Part shown: in pieces, positions 21,445 through 29,586 of the stretch | Layout of the letters: the number at the start of each line of letters is the position of its first letter | How positions within the stretch are numbered: position 1 is the stretch's first letter | Source of the DNA: Areca catechu | Lineage: Eukaryota > Streptophyta > Magnoliopsida > Arecales > Arecaceae | Direction of reading: 5' to 3' | Assembly: GCA_021397845.1 (NCBI GenBank) | Contig: CM038039.1 | Coordinates: forward strand, 181,386,526-181,450,525 | DNA length: 64,000 nt | Notes under the pieces: model-generated | The model's database searches: none | What the model saw: the letters and a program-made list of their open reading frames with translations, nothing else | Told to the model about the DNA's origin: nothing | Translations under genes and position numbers: made by a program

Positions 21445-23081
21445 ATATGGAATGCGGAAGCAAATTAAAATTAATGTATTTTTTTTATTTATTTATTTTC
21501 AGAAGTCAGCTTTGACTCAAAGAAAAGATAAACTAATGTTGAAAGAAACTAAGAAATGACAGAAAGCATAATTAAAAGGAGTGGATTATCAGAGTAACTC
21601 AGAAGTAGGATCGCTGGGGATTGAGAAACCCCCAGACCTAGGGTTTACTTCTCTTTCAAGAAACAGACGAAGAGAGAAGAGAAGGTTTTATACCTGACTG
21701 TGATATCTCTCGTTGTTTCAATTGAAGGACACTCTCAAGCAGATTGTAGGATCCTTGGAGATGGGGTATCTTCGCAATGGATCCTCGGATTGTAGTCCTA
21801 TGGCAAGGTTGGCCTTCTTCTCGAACTCAGGATCTGGAAGAAGAAGAAAAAAAAAAAGAACCAGAAACTCAAAGAAAGACACTGACCTGAGGACTTAATG
21901 AAGATTGTTGGATGTAGAAGTTTCGGAGATCTTGATATTGATCTGACTCTTCGTTGAACTTGCTCTGTAGTTGAAACAGTTGATCTGAACCTAGATGCTG
22001 GTGGCCGGCCTCTATGTGGAAGAGAGGGGCCATGGGATGTAGATGGAAAATTAGGGTTTGGTGGGGGTGGAGTAGAGATGGGTGGACTAAGCTAGGGTTT
22101 TGGGGTTGGAGATCTCACACCTCCTCAAGGTTCCTAGGGAACCCGGATTTACTCCCTCACGGAGCTCAACACTTGAATACAAGTGCGGAAGAGAGAAACA
22201 CAAAGTTGCTCACAAAGAAATTGATTTCATTCATCATTAAATTCAAGAGTTACATAGAGTTGAATATATAGACATAACAAAGAAATAAAATTTTATACAT
22301 TTCCCATGTGGGACTAATAGGACTAACCCACACTTTAGGCATCAAATTCTCTTCCCAAGACTCCTTCCATGAGTGGACAGCCCAAAAACTCCAAGAAAAC
22401 TTGAAAATCAGTTCCAAATGGCAGGTTATGGGGGTGTCTCCTACTATCTCTCCATGAATCAAGGATTTTCCCTTCATGGTTTGGCTCATTTGGACACCTC
22501 CTAGTCTTGCTCCATAAGTTTAGGCTTCTTCCTTTCATGGCTCAACACTTTTGGACACCTCCTTTTCTTTCTCCCCAAGTCATGGCTCTTCCCAACTTTG
22601 CTTTGGTCTTTTTAGGCATGGATTGGGCGCCCCCTTGAAGTGCTCCCCAAGAAATGCCTCTTTCCTCCTTTAGCTTGGCCTTTTAAGGTATATATGGGGC
22701 GCCTCCTTGATTTTGGCTTCAAGAAAAATTCTTGCTCCCTTGGGTGTGGGGACCAAGACACTGGGATGGAGATGTGGTGCCTCCTGGACTCTGGCATGTG
22801 GCTGGGAGTGTGGCACCCACTTGCTTGGGCCTGGGAGAAAAAATGTGGCACCCTGGACCTTGACTTGACTGAAATAAAATGTGGCACCAACCTGGAGAAG
22901 ACCTAGACCACTACTAGGACTTGTACTGAGTCAACATGACTCAACAAAATGAAATGCAGACTCAAAGAAATAATCTGGTTGACCAGGTCAACCTTTATTA
23001 CAAACCCTAATCTTCGAGCAAGGTCATTCAGAGATCCAGATGGAACCTTGAAGTCTTCTTCTGATTCTGGTGCCCGCACCA
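21368..23081 (-). repeat. 3' LTR of element B
   Basis: 1714 bp, aligned end to end with 36559-38273. It begins with two 31-bp units that each contain an LTR end plus a primer-site-like segment, before the part corresponding to the LTR of A (from 21430). That these units belong to the LTR is shown by the TSD lying outside them (21363-21367) and by their presence in both LTRs. A candidate TATA element (TATATA) is at 22265-22270. Confidence 0.92.
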
Positions 23082-23104
23082 ATTCTCCCGGGGTGGGAGG
23101 AACT

Positions 23105-23363
23105 CGACCCTGTCAAGTAACGCTCAAGTTGGCTTTGGTATCTCTCCAAGAGATCTGGATCCAGCTCTTGTAATTCATCTCATGAGATCCAAGAGTCATC
23201 AGAATCTGGCCTTCGTTGCCAGCGGACCAGGTATCTTTGGTATCCTCGATTACGAGTAGAGATAACCTGATCATCCAGGATCTTTTCAATCTATTCTTTC
23301 CTCACAGGCCAGTTTGTTGGTGGACACACAGGGTTGGGTTCACTCTCAAGAGCAGGATTAGGC
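23105..23363 (-). pseudogene. Element B: chromodomain remnant
   Basis: Frames on the minus strand match the chromodomain end of A (13263-13500), including the segment for YLVRWQ next to GRPDSDDSWI. An in-frame TAG replaces the codon before IEK near 23292, and a frameshift near 23368 separates it from the GPY/F part to the right. It is dead, but it preserves position and order relative to the 3' LTR. Confidence 0.7.
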
Positions 23364-23720
23364 TCAAAAAGGCTCACTGGGAATCACAGCTGGCTCTCTA
23401 TACTCTACTAGGTCTGTAATGTTGAAAGTGGAGCTAATGCCTAGTTTTGGAGGCAACTCGAGCACATAGGCATTGGACCCTACTCTCTTCACTACTCTAA
23501 ATGGACCAGCTCCTCTAGCATGTAACTTTCTAACGGTTCCAGGAGGAAACCGTTCAGGCCTTAACCTAATCATTACATAGTCTCCCTCAACAAAAGTTTT
23601 GACTCGCCTTTGAGAATCAGCCAACTTCTTATAAGTTTCATTACTTAAATTTATTTTGGCATGAATTTCTTTATGCAAGTCTTTTATATGCTATGCAAAA
23701 ATTTCAGCAGACTGTGAGAC
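23364..23720 (-). pseudogene. Element B: integrase C-terminal (GPY/F) remnant
   Basis: The open stretch 23364-23678 reads INLSNETYKKLADSQRRVKT, HARGAGPFRVVKRVGSNAYV and ISSTFNITDLVEYREPAVIP. It is almost identical to A (13600-13904). No ATG starts it; it is an internal piece of a former pol frame. To its right, element-A-like sequence ends near 23830, and the integrase core and RT are missing, so a large internal deletion (or an ancestral lack) joins it to the gag-side region. Confidence 0.82.
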
Positions 23721-23829
23721 TCGTGTGTGGACTGGTAAAGGAGCTAGGTCAAGAGGTGTGTGAGGTTTGTAACCATGCACAATTTCAAAGGGACTCTAGC
23801 CTATAGACCTATTGATCGAAACATTGAAT

Positions 23830-24256
23830 GCAATTTCAGTCCTGGACAAAATACAAATTCCAATTCCTGGTGCTCTCAATCTAACCAAAATCTGAGCCAA
23901 AGCCTAGTAAAGGGTCAAGAAAACTAAACTAGACTGACGACGCATTCCTAAAGAATGGACTTTTTTACAAAGGAACCCTAGGTCTAAACCTAACAAACTA
24001 AGGCTCTCTAGGTTTGACCTTGGGTCGGAGGAGGGCATGCAGAGCATGAAAACTTATTATGGATGCCTAGTAGGTGCCATAAGGTCTTCCAAAAGTAGGT
24101 GGCAAACCTAATAGGTTCTGACACGTGGTTCACTCTAAAGGCTTCGACAAAGTATACTTGGATGGTGTAAGAAGCATTGGAAGTCCTAGAGAAAGGGAGG
24201 AGATATGAGGTGGAGTCTCGAATTACCTGTTGACTAAAGGTGGTGACCTGAAGGTT
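23830..24256 (-). other. Element B: junction region between integrase remnant and gag-like frame
   Basis: This has no recognisable protein domain. It includes a block near 24010-24060 (ggtttgacct then gggcatgcagag) that is similar to 8125-8150 of element D (ggtttgaccctagcatggcatgcacagg). This suggests that B and D share a non-autonomous layout rather than two unrelated deletions. Confidence 0.45.
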
Positions 24257-24835
24257 TTAAAGGTGATCTATGAGTGTCAATTGGTCATCCTTAAGAAAGG
24301 AAAAGTTTGCTACTCCCAGGAATGGATCAAGAGATGGTTCGGGAAGTAGCCTAGGACATGTGATTGCAATAGTTAAGGTTTGTTCTCTAAGCAAATAATG
24401 ATCCACTTTCTCAAGAACTGGATTAGAGAATGATTCATGGGAGGGCCTATGGATGATGACCTCAAGACTTGAAATTTGACCTATGGGTGTGGAAAGGTAT
24501 ACTCTATAGAAGGGTAGGTCAGTCATGCGAAGGAAGGGGTCTGGGGCCATAAGGAGGACTTCTACAGGACTGGGTGAATCAATCCATTCAAGACAAGGAT
24601 GTTCAACTGAGATTACGGGAGAGACCTTAGTGGCTGGGCATGGGACAAGGTCCAATTGTAAGAGGCTTGATTCAGTCATCCTAAGGAGAGGATCTACCAT
24701 AGGGTGGGCAAAATTAAACTATTCAGTGCAAAGATCTTCAATTGGTACTTGGGGAATGACTGTCATTAGAGGGTACGAACTGATAGCTCGGGCTAACACT
24801 ATGAGTTCTTCCTGGGGGTATTTGACTAAAGGAAC
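24257..24835 (-). pseudogene. Element B: extra C-terminal domain with internal repeats, unknown function
   Basis: This is in the same frame as the Gag-like stretch to its right (24836-25681) and separated from it by a TAG at 24836-24838; a second stop falls near 24716. The stretch 24257-24700 encodes 147 residues with three imperfect repeats whose starts read DPLLRMTESSLLQL, DPFLRMTDLPFYRV and DPFLGVANFSFLKD, spaced about 55-60 residues apart. I recognise no family. It could be a novel Gag extension of a non-autonomous lineage, a captured sequence, or chance openness. The repeats argue against pure chance. Confidence 0.5.
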
Positions 24836-25681
24836 CTAATTCTCACAAATCTCTTGAATTTCTGAACTAGGTCCTACCACTTGGTTGCTCTCCAAGGTCT
24901 CCTCAGGTAAGGAACCAATAGTATCGATGTCACATTCTTCAAGTTCTTCCCCCTTATATTCATCAACTAGACTCAAGCCAGCATCATATACTTCCTCGAT
25001 GCCATCTTCAATGGGTTTCGGGTCAATGGTAATCGGGTCAACTGATTCTAGGCTTGTCATACCTAACCTTTCTTCCTCATTGGTAGGCTTGGGTTCTCCC
25101 TCATTAATGTCATCCTTAGGATTCTTACCACTTAGCTGTGCACATGCCAGTCCTATGCATGGGCACTGACTAGATTTATGGCCTCTTTCTCCACAAAACA
25201 AACATTCTTGCAATATAGGAACCTGGGTCACACTGGGTTTCAAGCTAGTAGAGACCTTACTTGGGCATGGGTGTGGATCTAAATGGTTTGATCTAGAAGA
25301 CTTGGGTTGTTGAGTGACTGGTCTAGAATATTGTAAGGACCTCTCATAGACACGATCCACACTATAGATATCATGGTTAGGCTTCCAAAGGTTATACTCG
25401 GGATCACGGTATAAGGTCCTCCTAGGCTCCTGACATGGATGAGGTTGGGGCCTATTAAATCTTGGATAAGGGGTCCAATTTTGATGTCTACATTTCTCAA
25501 GTACTTGGACTCGATCCCTAAGCTGGGTAAAATTCTCATGGACTTGTTCTTTACACTGGGTAACAGTAGCAGTCATATCCTGACTTAATTTGTTCATACT
25601 TTTAGTAAGAGCTCTAACCATGGCCTCTAAATCAGGTTGAGTTTGACCAGGTTGGGAGGGTACTCCATTCCGGGTGGACAT
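24836..25681 (-). pseudogene. Element B: Gag-like protein lacking most of capsid
   Basis: The likely start is the ATG at 25681-25679 (MSTRNGVPSQPGQTQPD). The N-terminal helix and Pro/His-rich linker match Gag of A to about residue 100; the capsid core is then missing. The next part is a Ser/Pro-rich linker, one CCHC knuckle (CLFCGERGHKSSQCP), and an acidic segment (LSLVDEYKGEELEECD) equivalent to the acidic linker before the protease in A. The stop is at 24836. This could bind RNA through the knuckle but is unlikely to build a particle alone. Confidence 0.75.
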
Positions 25682-25974
25682 GATGATGCAAGCAAGCACA
25701 CAGAATGTGACTAGACTAAAGCGACTACTGGCTCACTAGACCTAGAGTCCAAACTAGATGCCCAATCAGAGTGGCAAGCTAGCCTGTAGTAACTCAGGAC
25801 TCAGCCAGGCAGGTGTAAGGGGAGTGTTAGGTCCCTAAATGCCAATCCTAGACACCAATCAGTGATTGGCCAGGTAGGCGGACCAGCACACAAGCCCTTC
25901 AGGATAGAATCCCTGAACCACCATTCTAGACACTGAGTACAAAGCACACACAGAGTAACTAGACAAACTGACTC
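25682..25974 (-). other. Element B leader, part left of the Angela-like insertion
   Basis: This is similar to 18043-18340 of A. It is interrupted at 25974/25975, where GACTC (25970-25974) was duplicated (35941-35945). The continuation 35941-36541 matches 18341-18930 of A, so nothing of the leader was lost. Confidence 0.85.
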
Positions 25975-27293
25975 TGAAAGGGATATGCCCTACAAACCAA
26001 TCTCTGTTGTATCTCCCAAACCATTGTAATTGATAATTTTCTAAATAAAGGCATTATTTTTTATCATACGCTGTGTTTATTATATGATGAACCCCATAGA
26101 TTAGGGCTATGATTTTAGGGTTATGATGAGATCATACCAGTGAGACCTAAAATCTTAAAACCTTAATCTAAAGTATTCCTAGTCAAAGGAACCCTGAATA
26201 GGGGATCAGGGTTTTTCCGATAAGACTAGCACACCCCGGGTATACTGGAAAGGGTGACTGCTCTCACAGTCACTTGTGTATGACACTAATACTGGGATGT
26301 GGGTGCTCATTGGAGAATGAGTTCACTGATATGATCCAACTTGAGAACATCTAATGGAGTCTTAGCTACATGTCAATAGAAGGTTCTCATAGTAGGAGTG
26401 GTACAAGTAATCTTTTGACCTGAGACTGCCATAAGTACCTTATGTACATGAACCCATCCTTTGGTTCAATCCTAATCATGACACTGAGACATGCACAGGA
26501 TTGATACTGGGAATGGTGAATTGAATATGAAGGTAATGAGTAGGTCAACAAGGAATCGATCACTCTTAGTAAGAGGAGATTGCATCCAGCTAGTCAACAA
26601 TCGCATGATGATTCAGGGAATCTTTGATCAAAGTAAGGATATTAGAGATGGTTTCTAATATCAAGATAATCGAATCATCATTATAAGATTGAGCTAGAAA
26701 CAAATATAATGTTGGATTTGACATATATCCATATCCATAGTTATATTTTGGGTGCAGGCTGATCGAAAGATTTAATTGTACGGTAACTCTCTACTGAAGG
26801 GTAATTTTGGTATTTCACCAGAATTTCCATATCTTCCGGGTAGACATGACACGTTGCTAGACGTCAATCTTGTCTTGTGGGTTGATCAAGTTCAAAGATC
26901 ACATGTTAGGAAGAATCCTAATTGATCGATCCGGGTAAGCCCGGTTTGACCTAAATCGATTAGAAAGAGTTCTAATCAAATTAGGTCAACTTGTATTCGA
27001 ACCCACTGCTGGCTAGATGTGGAACCCAATGGGTCACACACTTAAGAGGATTGATCAAGAATTTAATTTGGAATTAAATTGTCTTTGCAAGATAACACTC
27101 TAGCAGGTGTTGCAAGCCCTAGCTTCTATTCGGATCGGATTCGAATTAGGGTTCCGGATTGGTTCAAATTGGGTTCTAATTGGACCTAATTAGACCCTAA
27201 TTAAGAAATATGGGAATATGGCTAACCCTATTGGCTAGCCATGTAGCTTGGCTAGCCTCCCACCCGCCCCCTTTTTGCTTTTCATGCCAAACA

Positions 27294-27399
27294 CCAAGAG
27301 TCCATGCGCATATGGACTCTTGGCGCGCCTTAAGGAAGAGTCCATGGCGCATGGACTCTTGGCGCGCCCCAAATAAAATCATCGGAGATTTTATTTGGG
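27294..27399. promoter_or_regulatory. Three adjacent hairpins in the Angela-like LTR
   Basis: Hairpin 1 at 27294-27323 has perfect 12-bp arms (CCAAGAGTCCAT/ATGGACTCTTGG) and a 6-nt loop. Hairpin 2 at 27336-27360 has perfect 11-bp arms (AAGAGTCCATG/CATGGACTCTT) and a 3-nt loop. Hairpin 3 at 27368-27399 has perfect 13-bp arms and a 6-nt loop. Hairpins 1 and 2 share a core. The same array is at 34832-34937 in the 3' LTR, and related hairpins occur in LTRs G and L. Confidence 0.75.
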
Positions 27400-27716
27400 C
27401 GGCCTCCTTCTTAAGTGATTAGCGCTCCTTCTCCCCCCCCTTGGATGAAAATCCAACGGCTGATGGGATTTTGAGAAAGAGAGAAAGCGCTAACTCCTCC
27501 CGGGCGCGCGAAGTAACATCTCTTCGGAGATGAAAAGTCGCGACTTTCTTCTTTTTAAAACACCGCGGTTTTTCCTTTAAGAAGAGCCGTGGGATTTAAT
27601 CTGGAAGGCCGTGAGATGTGTGGATTGGGCGTGAGAAATAAGAAAGGGGCGTGAGATAAAGTGGAATGGGGTTTACGGAGAGTTGTGTTCTTCTGAGAAG
27701 ACATCTCTCTGAAATC

Positions 27717-27724
27717 TATTTAAA
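27717..27724 (+). promoter_or_regulatory. Candidate TATA box, Angela-like LTR
   Basis: TATTTAAA lies about 320 bp downstream of the hairpin array and about 680 bp before the LTR end. It is a plausible core promoter but is proposed only from sequence and position. Confidence 0.4.
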
Positions 27725-28403
27725 CAACAGAGGTCTCGGGTGTTCAGATGATTTTTTTTTGAACAACAGAGTTTATTTTATTGTCTTTTCTTTCCAGGAA
27801 ACTGATTCCTCCTTAGCTTGTTTAGGACAAAGAGAGTTTCCCTCTTACAGAGTTCTCTTCTCTGTTGAAACTCAAGTCCAAAACAAGAGATAGGAAGAAT
27901 CTCTTGATCGGTAAAAGAAAGGAACTCCTACTCTGTTTCTATTTCCTTTACTTTAAGACATTAGTGTCTTAAATCCATCTCCTCCTTTAAGACAAGAGTT
28001 TTATTCTTAGGACAAGGTCTTAAGAAAGGGAAAGGAAGAAGGAAGAAAGGAAGTAAGGAGCCCCTACCCTGAAGTTTTAGAGCCATAGTCCTCTTGAGTT
28101 CTAGGATAAGAATTCAAGTGAGGGAACTTTGAAGAAGCTTGCATCTTGTTCAATCATCTTGTGGATCACCATTGGAGGGTGGACATTTGGACGCCTGGTG
28201 AAATCAAAAGAAGCATTCAACACCAAGTTCTGATTCTACATCAAAATTGGACTTAGCGTTAAAAGGTTAGTGCCCTAATTCTAACAATGTTAGTATGTAT
28301 GTTTTAATTAGTATATAAGGAGATCTTGGCTAAGGGATTTCGGTGCAAATTTCATCATTTTGAAATTTACACTTCCGCTGCGGTGCACTTGAAACCCCAA
28401 CAG

Positions 28404-28416
28404 TGGTATCAGAGCC
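28404..28416 (+). other. Primer binding site of the Angela-like element
   Basis: TGGTATCAGAGCC lies one base after the LTR end at 28402. It matches the standard site for initiator tRNA-Met, which starts first-strand synthesis. Confidence 0.9.
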
Positions 28417-29089
28417 ATCCTTATTACAGTTAAAACATATTATATGCATTTTTGTTGTAGTATCGAAATTAGGGTTTTAAACCCTTGAATGCTGATACGC
28501 TTAGCATAATTTAAGGAATGCATATATGATAATTAATGTTTTGATGTATGCCACTAATTAGGGTTTTTCACTCAAACCCTAATTATTATAGAGATATGAT
28601 TAGTTTTGAAGTCATCATACTGAAATAAGGTTGCCCTGGCATAATGGTGGATCCATTATGTGGTAAATGGTTGTCCTAGTATGATGACACACTTAGCACA
28701 TATATGTTTATCAGAGTGATATCATTATGATATGTTTTTTTTTATGTAAGAATGTGCTGGCAATTTTATAAAGCCCTCTTCTTAAAATCATATTAAGTCA
28801 TAGCATATTTAACTAATAAGCATCACTAGTCATGATGAACAATTGATCATTCGGTGTCTAGAAAGGTGGTTCTGGGAAGGTAAAGAGAATCGTGGTTTTT
28901 AATTGGTTCCGTTGACTGACCTGGCCAATTTTTATTGGTGTCTAGGAAAGCAACGGGGGGACTCCCACATCTCTTCCACTTGCCTGGCCGATTTGATTAT
29001 ATTTAAATCTTGACTTATATGCTTAGTGTTAAAAAATTGCTATATGTTGGCCTTCCTTCATGCTGGATCATTACTGTGTTATGAACCAC

Positions 29090-29122
29090 ATTAGGTTTGT
29101 TGTGTTGTCTGCAAGACCTCAT
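29090..29122 (+). ncRNA. Leader stem-loop 1 (conserved 19-nt loop)
   Basis: Stem ATTAGGT (29090-29096) pairs with ACCTCAT (29116-29122) with one mismatch and can extend with CAC/GTG across a bulge. The loop is TTGTTGTGTTGTCTGCAAG (29097-29115). Confidence 0.55.
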
Positions 29123-29176
29123 AGGGTGATTGACATAATATTGGTCTAGTACAAAATATCCTTACAGTATATTCAG

Positions 29177-29213
29177 TATAATGCCTTGTTGTGTTATCTA
29201 CAAGGGCATTATA
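29177..29213 (+). ncRNA. Leader stem-loop 2 (conserved 19-nt loop)
   Basis: Perfect 9-bp stem TATAATGCC (29177-29185)/GGCATTATA (29205-29213). The flanks extend it (ATATTCA and ACAGT pair with sequence to about 29231). The loop 29186-29204 differs from the consensus by two bases (ATCTAC for GTCTGC). Confidence 0.65.
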
Positions 29214-29255
29214 TTTGAATATTGACTGTATAGAAATGAAAGGGTCTTGACTTAA

Positions 29256-29305
29256 CTAGAACATTATGGTTTGTTGTGTATTCTGCAAGACTTATAATGT
29301 TCTAG
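29256..29305 (+). ncRNA. Leader stem-loop 3 (conserved 19-nt loop)
   Basis: Perfect 12-bp outer stem CTAGAACATTAT (29256-29267)/ATAATGTTCTAG (29294-29305). Inner pairs GGT/ACT follow with one bulged T. The loop 29271-29289 is TTGTTGTGTATTCTGCAAG, two bases from the consensus. Confidence 0.68.
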
Positions 29306-29366
29306 AGGCCAAGTTATTTTTGAGAATTATATGAGATATAATTGGAAGAGTTTCCTACCTTACAAC

Positions 29367-29407
29367 TTATAAAAGATTTGTTGTGTTGTCTGCAAGATCT
29401 TTTATAA
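29367..29407 (+). ncRNA. Leader stem-loop 4 (conserved 19-nt loop)
   Basis: Perfect 11-bp stem TTATAAAAGAT (29367-29377)/ATCTTTTATAA (29397-29407). The flanks CCTTACAAC and ATTATAAGG extend it to about 20 bp with two mismatches. The loop 29378-29396 is the exact consensus. Confidence 0.68.
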
Positions 29408-29586
29408 ATTATAAGGATCTCGATCTCACTAAGAAAACCGATCAGGGTTCTTCTCGATTATCATAGTGAGGGCTATGATTTTTGATAAAATAGTGGGAGA
29501 CATAATTAAATTGAAGACCTAATTTAATTATGTAAATCATTTCATGGTTGTTTGCTTATGTATTGTTCTTAATTAAATGTAGATAA

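Larger units (their letters stand above)
25975..28402 (+). repeat. 5' LTR of the Angela-like element
   Basis: This starts TGAAAGGGATATGCC and ends GAAACCCCAACA. Both termini and the length equal those of 33513-35940. It holds a GC-rich zone with three hairpins at 27294-27399 and a TATTTAAA candidate TATA box at 27717-27724. Open frames inside (27210-27422, 27666-27893 and 27197-27382 on the minus strand) recur in the 3' LTR by copying and are not genes. Confidence 0.97.
28417..29586 (+). other. Long leader of the Angela-like element with repeated modules
   Basis: 1.17 kb between primer site and gag ATG. It contains paired imperfect repeats (GGTTGCCCTGGCATAATG at 28629 and GGTTGTCCTAGTATGATG at 28669), a perfect 8-bp-arm hairpin between them (28640-28660), two copies of a GGTGTCTAG(A/G)AAAG word (near 28853 and 28938), and the four stem-loops at 29090-29407. 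There is no long open frame. Confidence 0.75.

Noticed and set aside
24525..24839. Plus-strand open frame of 104 codons
   Set aside because: It is antisense to the Gag-like extension of B. The minus-strand frame is longer, continuous with Gag and carries repeats.
27210..27422. Open frames in the Angela-like LTR (also 27666-27893, and copies at 34748-34960 and 35204-35431)
   Set aside because: Identity between the two sets reflects LTR duplication, and part of each frame is made of the hairpin repeats. No domain or start context supports a protein.
28404..28416. tRNA-like sequence TGGTATCAGAGCC, also near 18931, 36542 and 41971
   Set aside because: These are primer binding sites complementary to a tRNA end, not tRNA genes; no cloverleaf surrounds them.
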